Source of the DNA: an uncultured Granulosicoccus sp. | GTDB lineage: Bacteria; Pseudomonadota; Gammaproteobacteria; Granulosicoccales; Granulosicoccaceae | Assembly (NCBI GenBank): GCA_947495035.1 | Contig: CANLXI010000003.1 | Location: forward strand, 186,001-250,000 | Length of the DNA stretch: 64,000 nt | Direction of reading: 5' to 3' | Part shown: positions 26,112-35,468 of the stretch, piece after piece | How positions within the stretch are numbered: the first letter of the stretch is position 1 | Layout: every line of letters starts with the position of its first letter | Program-made: the position numbers and the translations under genes | The notes under the pieces: generated by a model | What the model was told of the DNA's origin: nothing | The model's database searches: none | The model's input: only the letters and a program-made list of their open reading frames with translations

Positions 26112-26813
26112 TCAGTTGTCACGTTGCCCGAATATGGCCGTGCCGATACGCACCAGCGTGGCCCCTTCGGCAATTGCCGCTTCCATGTCAGCACTCATCC
26201 CCATGGACAGGGTGTCCATGCCGGGGTGGCGTTTCTGCAGCGATTGCAGGCATTCATGCAGGCGGGCAAAGACTTGTCGCTGTTCTTCGAAGTCGCTTCG
26301 TGGGGCGGGGATGGCCATCAGACCACGCAGTGTGAGGCCTGGCAGTTCGGCGCACTCGTCAGCCAGTTGGTCGACCTCATCGAACTCGACGCCGGCCTTC
26401 GCGGATTCATTGTCGGTGTTGACCTGCAGGCAGATGTTCAATGGGGCCATTCCCGCAGGACGTTGTTCGGACAGACGTCTGGCCACCTTGAGCCGGTCGA
26501 CACCATGAGCCCATTGAAAGTGCTCGGCAATACTGGCGGTTTTTCGCGACTGAATGGCTCCGATGAAGTGCCATTGCAGAGTTGCATCATCGAGTGCCAG
26601 GATTTTCTCGACGCCTTCCTCCACGTAATTTTCGCCGAAGGCTCGTTGGCCTGCCTGTATGGCGGCCTGAATGGCAGACAGTGGCTTGCGTTTGCTGACC
26701 GCCAGCAGTTGCACGCTGCCGGGTGATCTGGCATGACGGACTTCATGAGTCCGGATGTCCTGTTGCACCTTCTGCAATACCAGGACAATGTCCGAGGTCT
26801 GGCTGTCGTTCAT
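26112..26813 (-). CDS. yggS: YggS/PROSC-type pyridoxal-phosphate homeostasis protein
   Basis: 233 aa from ATG 26813; a GTG at 26834 is an alternative start and neither has a good ribosome site. The PLP-binding lysine is in LLAVSKRKPLSAI, and FGENYVEEGVEKI, WHFIGAIQSRKTASIAEHF and the late SMGMSADMEAAIAEGATLVRIGTAIFG are family signatures. It binds PLP and buffers its level rather than catalysing a known reaction. It is divergent from pilT, as in many gammaproteobacteria. Confidence 0.93.
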   Translation of the reverse strand: MNDSQTSDIVLVLQKVQQDIRTHEVRHARSPGSVQLLAVSKRKPLSAIQAAIQAGQRAFGENYVEEGVEKILALDDATLQWHFIGAIQSRKTASIAEHFQWAHGVDRLKVARRLSEQRPAGMAPLNICLQVNTDNESAKAGVEFDEVDQLADECAELPGLTLRGLMAIPAPRSDFEEQRQVFARLHECLQSLQKRHPGMDTLSMGMSADMEAAIAEGATLVRIGTAIFGQRDN

Positions 26814-27019
26814 CTTGGATGTGTCTGTGTTCACGTTATGAAGTCTCGGCGGACGGGTTTTTCCGTCATCAGCAGTTGCCGTGTGGCCGACAGGCTAACA
26901 AAAACAGGGCAGCGGCCGACACTATGAAAGTAGAGCAGACTCGACCGTGCTGGTCAGCTTGCTCCGATGCTTCTGTTGCAGTCATTGCCTGCACCTCGAA
27001 TAGACAAGGTTCAAGATTC

Positions 27020-28057
27020 ATGGATATCGCTCAACTTCTGACATTCGGCGTCAAGAACGGCGCCTCGGACATGCATTTGTCAGCGGGTCTGCCGCCGATG
27101 ATACGCGTCGATGGCGACATGCGTCGGGTCAACGTACCCGCCCTGGACCATGCGGCTGTTCAGGCCATGGTGTACGACATCATGAACGACAAGCAACGCA
27201 AGGACTATGAAGAGAAGCTGGAGACGGATTTCTCCTTTGAAATACCGGACACTGCCCGATTTCGTGTCAATGCCTTCAATCAGAACCGGGGTTGTGGTGC
27301 GGTCTTCCGAACCATCCCGTCTGAAGTGCTGACACTGGAACAGCTGGGTGCTCCCCGCATCTTTCAGGAAATCTCGGCCTTGCCGCGCGGTATCGTTCTG
27401 GTCACCGGACCTACAGGCTCCGGCAAGTCCACCACACTGGCCGCCATGATGGACTACAAGAACGAGTCCGAGCTCGGGCATATCCTGACCATCGAGGATC
27501 CGATCGAGTTCGTGCATGAAAGCAAGAAGTGTCTGATCAATCAACGCGAGGTGCATCGCGATACCTATGGCTTCTCCGAAGCCCTGCGTTCTGCGTTGCG
27601 TGAGGATCCGGATGTGATTCTGGTGGGGGAAATGCGAGACATGGAAACCATCTCGCTGGCTCTGACCGCGGCCGAGACCGGGCATCTGGTCTTCGGCACC
27701 CTGCACACCAGTTCCGCAGCCAAGACGGTGGATCGAATCGTCGATGTGTTTCCCGCAGGAGAAAAACCCATGGTTCGCTCGATGTTGTCGGAGTCATTGC
27801 GGGCAGTCATATCGCAGACTTTGTTGAAGAAGACCGGAGGCGGTCGAGTTGCGGCACACGAGATCATGATCGGCACACCCGCCATTCGCAACCTGATCCG
27901 TGAAGACAAGGTAGCGCAGATGTATTCCGCCATTCAGACAGGTCAGGCGCATGGCATGCAGACGCTGGACCAGAACCTCAAGGAACTGGTCAATCGCGGC
28001 GTGGTGGATCTGGCCGAAGCGCGCAAGAAGGCGCAGAACCCCGACAGTCTGATGTAG
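27020..28057 (+). CDS. pilT: Type IV pilus retraction ATPase PilT
   Basis: 345 aa from ATG 27020 (MDIAQLLTFGVKNGASDMHLSAG, the normal PilT start); upstream codons in frame overlap yggS. Walker A is GPTGSGKSTTLAAM (about residues 131-140), the Asp box TIEDPIEFVHESKKCLINQRE, Walker B EDPDVILVGEMRDMETISLAL and His box TGHLVFGTLHTSSA. AIRNLIRE near the C-terminus is the conserved PilT retraction motif. It hydrolyses ATP to depolymerise pili for twitching. It is followed by pilU after 120 bases. Confidence 0.96.
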   Translation: MDIAQLLTFGVKNGASDMHLSAGLPPMIRVDGDMRRVNVPALDHAAVQAMVYDIMNDKQRKDYEEKLETDFSFEIPDTARFRVNAFNQNRGCGAVFRTIPSEVLTLEQLGAPRIFQEISALPRGIVLVTGPTGSGKSTTLAAMMDYKNESELGHILTIEDPIEFVHESKKCLINQREVHRDTYGFSEALRSALREDPDVILVGEMRDMETISLALTAAETGHLVFGTLHTSSAAKTVDRIVDVFPAGEKPMVRSMLSESLRAVISQTLLKKTGGGRVAAHEIMIGTPAIRNLIREDKVAQMYSAIQTGQAHGMQTLDQNLKELVNRGVVDLAEARKKAQNPDSLM

Positions 28058-28177
28058 GCAGTCACGTGTCGGCGTCGCCAGACGCCGTTCATTGTTACCC
28101 GGGCGACAGGCCGCTGATGCTGGCGCCGGCAGAATCTGCCATCGGGCAATCGGCATTCTCGGTCTGAGGAACAAGTT

Positions 28178-29344
28178 ATGGATTTGAAGGTCGCCAAGCG
28201 ATTCATGGACGAGCTGCTGGTCAGTCTGTACAAGAAAGGCGGATCTGATCTGTTCATCATCGCCGGCGCTGCGCCTTCCATGCGTATTCACGGCAAGGTG
28301 ACGCCGGTCATGGACAAGAAGCTGACCGCCGAGCACACCCTTGCTCTGGCCCAGTGTCTGATGACGGATTCGGAGCGTGAGGAATTCAAGCTGCACAAGG
28401 AGTGCAATTTCGCCATCGCGCTGCCGAAGATCTCACGCTTTCGTGTCAACGCTCTGGTTCAACGCGGTAGCGCAGGGCTGGTGGTGCGGATCATTCCCAA
28501 CGACATTCCCAGCTTTGCCGATCTTCACATGCCGGATATCCTCTCGCAGGTAGCCATGACCAAACGCGGTCTTGTCATATTCGTCGGCGGAACCGGTTCG
28601 GGCAAGTCGACCAGTCTGGCGTCGATGATCGATTACCGTAACGAAAACTCCAACGGCCATATCATCACCATCGAGGATCCGGTGGAATTCGTGCATCACC
28701 ACAAGGGCTGCATCGTGACACAACGCGAAGTGGGTACAGACACCGAATCGTTCGAGATCGCCCTGAAGAACACCTTGCGCCAGGCACCCGATGTCATTCT
28801 GATCGGCGAGATCCGGGATCAGAAAACCATGGAACATGCCATCGCCTTTGCCGAAACGGGGCATCTGTGTCTGGCAACGCTGCATGCCAACAATACCAAT
28901 CAGGCGCTTGACCGGATCATCAACTTCTTTCCCGAAACCCGGCACAAGCAGTTGTTGCTCGATCTGTCACTCAACATCAAGGCATTCATATCGCAGCGAC
29001 TGTTGCCAACTCCCAGCGGCAAGGGGCGTCGAGCTGCCGTGGAAGTCCTGCTCAACACACCGCTGATGTCCGACATGATCATGAAGGGCGAAGTGCACGA
29101 GATAAAGGGGCTGATGAAGAAGAGCAAGGATCAGGGAATGCAGACCTTTGACCAGGCGCTGTTCGAGCTGCTCAATGAAAATGCCATCACCATCGAGGAG
29201 GCCATGCGCAACGCCGATTCGGTCAATGATCTGCGATTGCGCATCAAGCTCGAAGGTGGCAGTTCGTCGGCGGTCGATGACATGATAGCCAGCACCATGA
29301 GTCTGGAAGACGAAGAGGATGGCGATCAGCGCCTGGCCGGGTGA
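28178..29344 (+). CDS. pilU: PilT-like ATPase PilU
   Basis: 388 aa. Same fold as PilT with Walker A GGTGSGKSTSLASM (about residues 138-147), Asp box TIEDPVEFVHHHKGC, Walker B RQAPDVILIGEIRDQKTMEHAI, and a C-terminal extension ending in an acidic tail (SLEDEEDGDQRLAG). PilU supports PilT-dependent retraction, especially under load. AGGAACAAGTT before the ATG is a reasonable ribosome site. The pilT-pilU order is the usual one; the next gene belongs to an unrelated sugar block. Confidence 0.95.
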   Translation: MDLKVAKRFMDELLVSLYKKGGSDLFIIAGAAPSMRIHGKVTPVMDKKLTAEHTLALAQCLMTDSEREEFKLHKECNFAIALPKISRFRVNALVQRGSAGLVVRIIPNDIPSFADLHMPDILSQVAMTKRGLVIFVGGTGSGKSTSLASMIDYRNENSNGHIITIEDPVEFVHHHKGCIVTQREVGTDTESFEIALKNTLRQAPDVILIGEIRDQKTMEHAIAFAETGHLCLATLHANNTNQALDRIINFFPETRHKQLLLDLSLNIKAFISQRLLPTPSGKGRRAAVEVLLNTPLMSDMIMKGEVHEIKGLMKKSKDQGMQTFDQALFELLNENAITIEEAMRNADSVNDLRLRIKLEGGSSSAVDDMIASTMSLEDEEDGDQRLAG

Positions 29345-29481
29345 TCGAGTCGTTTGTCCGAGACGAATCTGCTGGCGCGCATCGGCTCCGTTGCCGTAGT
29401 TGCCAGCAGCGATTTTCCAACCGGCAGCCTCAGACAGGCTAGAATGCGCGCTTTCCCAACGTTTGCCCGTACCCGCTTGTC

Positions 29482-30732
29482 ATGCCGCACAGCTCCTTGT
29501 ATGCCAGAGACGTCGATGATCTGATCGCTGAATCGTTGAGTCATGCCGCCGAACTCACCGGAATCAGTGATAGTCCGGAAGTCGTTGTCTCCCCGTATCG
29601 CTTCAACCCGATCGGCGCGCATATCGATCATCAGGGCGGCACCGTGCTGGCGCGTTGCCTCAATCAGTACACCATCCTGGTGTTCTGGAAAAACACTGAC
29701 AGACGCAGTATGGTTCATGCCAGCCTGCAGCCGGGGCTCTGGCAAAGCTGCGAGTTCAGTCCGGATGAACTGAGCGACGAACACGGTTGGGACGCCATGG
29801 CTCGCGCTTCGGTAGCGGCCTTTGCCGACTACCGCGAGATGCGCTACGGGGTGACAGCAGTGGTCAGCGGCACGCTTGTCAGCGGCGGCTTGAGTTCATC
29901 GGCGTCGGTCATACTGGCCTATCTCAGTGCACTGGCCCGGGCCAACGATGTGCAGCTGAGCCCTGCGGAACTGGTAGAGCTGTCGAGGCGGGTCGAGAAC
30001 GACTATCGCAGACTGAATAACGGTATCCAGGATCAGATGTCGATCGCTTTCGGCAGGCGTGACCAATTGTCCATACTGGACGTCGAGGACGTTCAGGCAA
30101 CGTATGTGGGCGACCCGGTGGACAGTTCCTCGGTCTGCTTCCTGATGTGCTACTCCGGTGTGTCCCGCGATCTGGGTGGCTCACCCTTCAATACACGCGT
30201 GGCAGAGTGCCGGGAAGCTGCCAGATTGCTGCATGACAAGGCGGAGCATCTGGGGCAGGTGCCGATCGACAGACGTCTTGGCGCCGCTCTGGCAGCTCTG
30301 CCCGATATTCCGGCACGGCGGGCAGCACATGTCTATTCCGAGATGCAGCGCGTGCACGATGGAGCGAAGGCCTGGCAGTGTGGTGACTGGCAGACCTTCG
30401 GACGGCTGATGAACGAGTCCTGCCAAAGCTCCATCAATGATTATGAAAGTGGCAGTGAGTGGTTGATTGCCCTGCACGAGATTGCGCGTGGGCTCGATGG
30501 CGTCCATGGCAATCGCTTCAGTGGTGGTGGTTATGGTGGCTGCCTGTTCATGCTGGCTGACGTGGATGCAGTCGACCGGATTGCCGAGTCTCTGCTCGAG
30601 CAATACCTGACACGCTATCCGAACCTGAAAGGAGCCGCTCGCATCGTGATAGCCGAGTCGGAGAGCACCGTCAGAATCGTCAGTCCGGATGCCTGTCAAC
30701 CGGTTTCCGTTCTGCAGGAGAACCGACTGTGA
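29482..30732 (+). CDS. GHMP sugar kinase, galacturonokinase-like
   Basis: 416 aa. A galactokinase-family GHMP kinase: substrate motif SPYRFNPIGAHIDHQGG (about residues 37-53), ATP loop SGGLSSSAS (134-142) and a C-terminal GHMP motif NRFSGGGYGGCLF. The exact form GAHIDHQGGTV, in place of GEHTDY of galactokinases, and the segment YSGVSRDLGG...NTRVAECREAARLL match my memory of plant galacturonic acid kinase, which makes GalA-1-phosphate; this is recall, not alignment. Substrate is therefore inferred as a uronic acid or galactose. Its last four bases overlap a nucleotidyltransferase start, suggesting phosphorylation followed by nucleotide activation. Confidence 0.8.
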   Translation: MPHSSLYARDVDDLIAESLSHAAELTGISDSPEVVVSPYRFNPIGAHIDHQGGTVLARCLNQYTILVFWKNTDRRSMVHASLQPGLWQSCEFSPDELSDEHGWDAMARASVAAFADYREMRYGVTAVVSGTLVSGGLSSSASVILAYLSALARANDVQLSPAELVELSRRVENDYRRLNNGIQDQMSIAFGRRDQLSILDVEDVQATYVGDPVDSSSVCFLMCYSGVSRDLGGSPFNTRVAECREAARLLHDKAEHLGQVPIDRRLGAALAALPDIPARRAAHVYSEMQRVHDGAKAWQCGDWQTFGRLMNESCQSSINDYESGSEWLIALHEIARGLDGVHGNRFSGGGYGGCLFMLADVDAVDRIAESLLEQYLTRYPNLKGAARIVIAESESTVRIVSPDACQPVSVLQENRL

Positions 30733-31448
30733 GCGGCTCGCCGGTTCGTCGAGCCGTGCTTCTGGCAGCCGGACGGGGGTCACGCCTGCGTCCCCATACG
30801 GATACCACACCCAAGCCATTGCTGGTACACCGGGGCAAACCGACTCTGGATTATCTGCTGGATTCGCTGCAGGCAGTGGGGGTCGACGACATCGTGCTGG
30901 TCACCCATCATCTGCACGAGCAGGTGGAAACCTATGCCGAGCAGCGCGCTGCGTCCCATGATCAGCGTGTGCGCTGTGTCCGGCAATCGCATCTGTTCGG
31001 AACCGCCCATGCCTTGCAGGCTGTCATCGAGGCAACACCGGATATCGTGGCAGCACCGTTCGTGCTCAGCGCCACCGACTACATCGTGCCGCGGGATTTC
31101 TTCGTCGAACTGCTGAATTTTCATGCTGCCCACGACGGACAGTTGAGCGTCAGTCTCAAGCAGCTGGAACTTGCGGAACTGGCAAAACGGTCGAGCGTGC
31201 GATTCAATGATGATCAGTCGCTGGCAGAGATCGTCGAGAAGCCCGAGCCGGGAACGGCGCCCAGTTCCATCGGTGCGAATCTGACTTTCGTGCTGCCGCC
31301 CGACATCACGCCCTATGTGCTGGAGGTTCCCATGTCCTCCCGCGGCGAGCAGGAAGTCCAGCACGCGATCAATCAATGGCTAGCCGACAAGGGCAGGGCC
31401 TATGGGCTGGTGCAGGCGATTCCGCCGGAATGGCAGATGCCGGCCTGA
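30729..31448 (+). CDS. Sugar-1-phosphate nucleotidyltransferase
   Basis: 239 aa from GTG 30729, overlapping the kinase stop by 4 bases. N-terminal NTP-binding signature AVLLAAGRGSRLRPHTDTTPKPLL, then GTAHALQAVIEA and a metal-binding SATDYIVPRDFF in the usual GxxD position. The C-terminal part (EKPEPGTAPSSIGANLTFVLPPDI) is short, as in compact GlmU/RmlA-like N-terminal domains without a hexapeptide-repeat tail. It should couple a sugar-1-phosphate with UTP, or another NTP, to give an NDP-sugar, plausibly using the product of the kinase. Base and sugar specificity unknown. Confidence 0.88.
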   Translation: MSGSPVRRAVLLAAGRGSRLRPHTDTTPKPLLVHRGKPTLDYLLDSLQAVGVDDIVLVTHHLHEQVETYAEQRAASHDQRVRCVRQSHLFGTAHALQAVIEATPDIVAAPFVLSATDYIVPRDFFVELLNFHAAHDGQLSVSLKQLELAELAKRSSVRFNDDQSLAEIVEKPEPGTAPSSIGANLTFVLPPDITPYVLEVPMSSRGEQEVQHAINQWLADKGRAYGLVQAIPPEWQMPA

Positions 31449-31455
31449 GCCTGTC

Positions 31456-32409
31456 CTACTGATTGCCCAGCAGACGCTGTGCGGCCGTTCGCTTCAGGAG
31501 TTCACCACCAGCCAGCCATTTGTTCAACTGTGTCCCTGGTCGACGGTGTCTGCTGCCATGACCCGAATCGATCAGTGAAGCCAGAGAGTTGCCAACGGTA
31601 TTGAACAGGGTGTCGGGTGCATAGTTGTCGAGCCAGGCTTGTCTGGCCTCTTGTCCACGATTGTCCGCTTCGCCCTCCATGGCCGATAACAGACCCGGAA
31701 TCGAGCGGATGCGACGCTCTTCGACCTGAATGGCGAAGCTCCAGTCGGTTTCGGGCGGTGGGGCCCATTGGTCCGAGATGATCACCGGGACGCGTCCCGC
31801 TTCCAGCGTCTCGTATAGCCTGATCGACGAGGTGCCGATGCCGCGCGGACAGAGCACGAAGCGACTGGCAGCGAGCGTGCTGGCATATTCTCTGCCCCGC
31901 ACTTGCATCTCGGCGGGTTCGCTATCCCAGACGTTGAAGTCCGAGGTGTCTCTGAGCAGGGCATCGCGGTGTTGCAGTTGCATGATGGTGCGTCTGCAGC
32001 CATGGCTCATCGATCCCATGAACGAGAACAGATAGCGTGTTTCCCTGTCGCTGGAGTAGATATTGCTGACATAGGGGTTGGGTGAATACAGATACGCAAA
32101 CGGTCGGTGCCGAGTCGGATCGTGATGTCGTCTGGTGAGACAGCAGTAGAGTCCGGGCAGCACGTCCCATGGGCGATCCATCTCGTTGTACATGTAGACC
32201 TTGTCGGGGTAATCGGCCACCAGGACGTGTTGCAACAGCTGACGGAAAAGCAGGTCGTCGAAGTGGGTGTTTTCGACAAACAGAATGGCATCAGCCTCTG
32301 CAGGGTCTGCACAGAGCTCGTGTTCACCGACTCGGTCGAGAAGAGCAACGCCAGTCAGGGCATCGAGACCGGTATGCGTGTCATAGGCTGAGGTGAGGTG
32401 GAGTTTCAT
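31456..32409 (-). CDS. Exostosin-family (GT47-like) glycosyltransferase
   Basis: 317 aa, no signal peptide or helix, so likely cytoplasmic or peripheral. The exostosin signature is clear: AASRFVLCPRGIGTSSIRLYETLEAGRVPVIISDQW (about residues 182-217), where a donor nucleotide-sugar is bound, plus the upstream YLFSFMGSMSHGCRRTI. Exostosin relatives use UDP-uronic acids or UDP-GlcNAc. It faces the kinase/nucleotidyltransferase pair with only 7 bases between stops, so it is a separate transcript but in the same functional neighbourhood. Acceptor unknown. Confidence 0.82.
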   Translation of the reverse strand: MKLHLTSAYDTHTGLDALTGVALLDRVGEHELCADPAEADAILFVENTHFDDLLFRQLLQHVLVADYPDKVYMYNEMDRPWDVLPGLYCCLTRRHHDPTRHRPFAYLYSPNPYVSNIYSSDRETRYLFSFMGSMSHGCRRTIMQLQHRDALLRDTSDFNVWDSEPAEMQVRGREYASTLAASRFVLCPRGIGTSSIRLYETLEAGRVPVIISDQWAPPPETDWSFAIQVEERRIRSIPGLLSAMEGEADNRGQEARQAWLDNYAPDTLFNTVGNSLASLIDSGHGSRHRRPGTQLNKWLAGGELLKRTAAQRLLGNQ

Positions 32410-32735
32410 GGTAGGTACACGCGGATGCCTGCGTCCCTCGGTGTGGCAGTCGGAGTGCCAGTGGCGGTTACTTGTTTATCGACGGTACGCCTCGGATGTT
32501 TATCGAAATGGCAGCCGATCGGCAAAATGTATCTACCGAGGTCGGTAGTCGGTGCATTCTGTGATGTCCATCTGACTCTGTTGCGCCATGGCCGGACATC
32601 ACGTCGCCGCGATTGGGGGGCATGTCTCAATTCCGGCATGTGAAGGCCATTGTCGCCCCTGGCCGGGCCTGATGTGGCTGTCACTGCGTACATAATCCGG
32701 ACTGGATACTCTCTTTCATCTGATCCGGGTCGCCC
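32410..32735. other. Divergent intergenic region
   Basis: 326 bases between the starts of the exostosin gene and the DUF5060 gene, so it should contain two promoters. TTTATCGA occurs twice (near 32475 and 32499) in similar context (CGGTACGCC / CGGATGT nearby), possibly a regulator half-site; no full palindrome could be supported. No gene seen. Confidence 0.35.
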
Positions 32736-35216
32736 ATGTCTTCTTTCCGTTTTTCTGTTGTCGTGACACTGGCCCTGCTTGCCGGCATGCCGATCAGCTC
32801 GACGCTGGCCGCCACCGTCACGGGGTCGTTGTACAAATGGCACCCCATCGAGATCGACTTCAACGGGCCGCTTGCCGATGAAAACGACACGGCGCCCAAC
32901 CCGTTTCTCGATTACCGGTTGAGCGTGGATCTGACCAGCCCGGCGGGTGTTGTCACACGAATACCGGGGTTCTTTGCCGGTGATGGCGAAGGGCATGGGC
33001 GAGGCAATGTCTGGCGTGCCAGGTTTTCTGCCGATGAAACAGGCATCTGGAGCTATCAGGCCAGTTTGCAGCGGGGCAGCGAGCTGGCCGTGAACCTGAA
33101 CATGGACGACGGAGACGCGGTACAGCTGGAAGGTGCCGGCGGCGAATTCCTGATTGCTCCGGCACCCTTCGATGCCCCCGGTTTTCTCGGGCAGGGGCGC
33201 CTGGAGTACGTCGGGAATCATTACCTGAAGTTCCGTGATGGTTCCTACTGGATCAAGGGAGGCACGGACAGCCCGGAGAATCTGCTGGGTTTCGGCGGTA
33301 TTGACGGTACCTTCGATCACGGTGGTCAGGCGGACAGTTTCGTGCATGACTACGCGGCACACCGTGGCGATTTTCGTGAGGGTGATCCCCTGTTCACCCA
33401 CTCCCTGACCGGTGCTGATAGTCGCGGCCTGATAGGCGCCCTCAATTACCTGGGGGAACAGGGAGTCAACTCCGTCTATTTTCTGCCCATGAACCTGGGA
33501 GGGGATGGACAGGAGACCTATCCCTTTGTCGGTGCGTCCAACAATGCGCATGACAAGACGCACTACGACATCAGCAAACTGCATCAGTGGAACCGCGTAT
33601 TCGCCCACGCCCAGCAGCAGGGAATCGCCTTGAATATCGTTCTGAGCGAGACCGAAGACGCCAATGAGCGCTGGCTGGACAATGGCCAGTTGGGTGTGGA
33701 ACGCAAGTTGTTCTTCAGAGAACTGGTGGCTCGCTTTGCCTATGTGCTGGCAGCCAAGTGGAATCTGGGCGAGGAGAACGACTTCCCTCGAGTCGAGCTG
33801 GACAAGCATGCCGACTTTCTGCAGGCAATCGACTGGAGTGACAAGCCGATTGCCGTGCATACCCACATCAATCAGTTCTACCGCTATGGAGAGATCGTTG
33901 GCGATGCCCGCTACAGCGCCAGCTCCATCCAGTACGACGAACAGTTCGCTGGTCAATTCGTCGAACAGTGGCGCAGCAATTCTGCCAATGCAGGCCGCCC
34001 CTGGGTGCTGGACATGGACGAGAATACCAATGGACTGAACGCCGAGTCGACGGAGGAGCGACGCAAGCAGATTCTCTATGACGTGCTCTTCAGTGGTGGC
34101 AATATCGAGTGGTATTTCGGCTACGAACCACTACCGGTGGGTGGTGATATCGATGCCGGTGACTTCCGTCAGCGCGAAGGCATGTGGCAGCAGATGCGAC
34201 TGGCGCGCGAGATGATGCAGCGCGAGCTGCCTTTCTGGCTCATGGAGCCCGCGGACTGGCGAATCAGTGGCGAGAGTGATGCCTTCGGTGGCGCCGAGGT
34301 GTTTGCGCTGCCGGGTCAGGTCTATGCCGTCTATCTGCCCGCCGCCAACGGTTCGGAATCGCTCAACACTGGCAGGGTGGCGGGACGCTTCGGGCAGCGA
34401 TGGTTCGATCCGCGTACCGGACAGATGATCCAGGGAGCTGAGAATCTGCTGGCCAGTGACAGCCTGCCTCTGGGTGCGCCACCTTATGCCGCGGGGGACG
34501 ACTGGGTCGTGCTGATCACTCGCCTGGATCAGGTGCAGGGTTCAGTCGACGAAGTCGGTGCCGGCAATGTCGCGCCGCGATTCGACACGATCCCCGGGCC
34601 GGAGCTGAGTGTGGGCGAGAACTTCACGCTGGTGCTGAACGCCAGTGATACCGACGGTACCTATCCCAGTGTGACGGTCGGTTCCATTCCTGCGGGCATG
34701 CGGATCCGGGGTCTGGGTAACGGGCAGTTGGAGCTGACCTGGCAAGTGCCTGACACGGCAGCGGCAGAGTCTGTTGTCGAGCTCGTTGCAATCGATGCGC
34801 TGGATGCAACGCTGCGCACGACTCAGACCATGACCATCTCGGTGCGTGGCCGTGATGGTGGGGGAGAACCTGTGAATGGACAGATTCCCGTCGCTGATGA
34901 TATTCCGGCTGATCGGCCGGGCAACGAAGGCCATGCTCCTGTCTTCCGACCCATTGCCGTGCAGCAGGCACGGGCGGGTGATCGGGTGGCATTGCCTATC
35001 GCCGCGAATGATGCTGACGGAGTACCTCCCGGTCTGATCCTGCTGGACCCGCCAGCCGGCACCAGTCTGGATGACAATGGTGATGGCACACGCACCTTCA
35101 GATGGCAGGTACCTGTCGATGCCAGGGGGTCGTACAGCTTTACCTTCATGGCGCGTGATCACGATGTGCCCGATCTGACTGCCACGCTGAGAGTCGACTT
35201 CCAGATACTTCGGTGA
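32736..35216 (+). CDS. Secreted DUF5060 / glycoside-hydrolase-like protein with C-terminal Ig-like domains
   Basis: 826 aa. Signal peptide (hydrophobic 7-24, cleavage after LAA). Residues 27-115 match DUF5060 (YKWHPIEIDFNGP, a beta-sandwich found before DUF4038-type barrels). The next 440 residues look like a TIM-barrel glycosidase: GRLEYVGNHYLKFRDGSYWIKGG, GVNSVYFLPMNLGGDG, ELDKHADFLQAIDW, RPWVLDMDENTNG. About 605-690 and 715-826 are cadherin/Ig-like repeats (NVAPRFDTIP, GHAPVFRPIAVQQARAGD). Likely a periplasmic or exported polysaccharide-active enzyme; substrate unknown. It has no membrane tail. Its stop codon is the first unit of a tandem repeat. Confidence 0.8.
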   Translation: MSSFRFSVVVTLALLAGMPISSTLAATVTGSLYKWHPIEIDFNGPLADENDTAPNPFLDYRLSVDLTSPAGVVTRIPGFFAGDGEGHGRGNVWRARFSADETGIWSYQASLQRGSELAVNLNMDDGDAVQLEGAGGEFLIAPAPFDAPGFLGQGRLEYVGNHYLKFRDGSYWIKGGTDSPENLLGFGGIDGTFDHGGQADSFVHDYAAHRGDFREGDPLFTHSLTGADSRGLIGALNYLGEQGVNSVYFLPMNLGGDGQETYPFVGASNNAHDKTHYDISKLHQWNRVFAHAQQQGIALNIVLSETEDANERWLDNGQLGVERKLFFRELVARFAYVLAAKWNLGEENDFPRVELDKHADFLQAIDWSDKPIAVHTHINQFYRYGEIVGDARYSASSIQYDEQFAGQFVEQWRSNSANAGRPWVLDMDENTNGLNAESTEERRKQILYDVLFSGGNIEWYFGYEPLPVGGDIDAGDFRQREGMWQQMRLAREMMQRELPFWLMEPADWRISGESDAFGGAEVFALPGQVYAVYLPAANGSESLNTGRVAGRFGQRWFDPRTGQMIQGAENLLASDSLPLGAPPYAAGDDWVVLITRLDQVQGSVDEVGAGNVAPRFDTIPGPELSVGENFTLVLNASDTDGTYPSVTVGSIPAGMRIRGLGNGQLELTWQVPDTAAAESVVELVAIDALDATLRTTQTMTISVRGRDGGGEPVNGQIPVADDIPADRPGNEGHAPVFRPIAVQQARAGDRVALPIAANDADGVPPGLILLDPPAGTSLDDNGDGTRTFRWQVPVDARGSYSFTFMARDHDVPDLTATLRVDFQILR

Positions 35217-35261
35217 AGCCATGAAGCCATGAAGCCATGAAGCCATGAAGCCATGAAGCTT
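35214..35261. repeat. Octanucleotide array beginning at the DUF5060 stop codon
   Basis: TGAAGCCA x5 (35214-35253) followed by one degenerate unit TGAAGCTT. The first three bases are the stop codon of the upstream gene, and every unit carries another TGA, in all three frames in turn. Loss of one base in the gene would therefore still meet a stop at once. Confidence 0.9.
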
Positions 35262-35272
35262 TAAGGCGGAAA

Positions 35273-35360
35273 GGCGGATTGGCGGATTGGCGGATTGGCG
35301 GATTGGCGGATTGGCGGATTGGCGGATTGGCAGATTGGCAGATTGGCAGATTGGCAGATT
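35273..35360. repeat. Second long octanucleotide array (11 units, two blocks)
   Basis: GGCGGATT x7 (35273-35328) then GGCAGATT x4 (35329-35360), with a degenerate unit GGCGGAAA just before. The unit resembles those of the 13.96-kb array (core GGATT) and again forms homogeneous blocks, the first with exactly 7 units. It lies between the DUF5060 and Kelch genes, 108 bases before the Kelch ATG. Confidence 0.95.
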
Positions 35361-35468
35361 GGCGGTGCATGGGGCGAATATCAATCACGCCAACGGGTTC
35401 ACAGTCGGCTTCACCGTGATGCTCCGGGTTTCACACTGCCAATGGATGACGGCTGCCGATAATGGGGC

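Noticed and set aside
32406..33956. 516-aa open frame on the - strand
   Set aside because: Antisense to the DUF5060 gene, whose signal peptide and domains are convincing; this frame has no motif.
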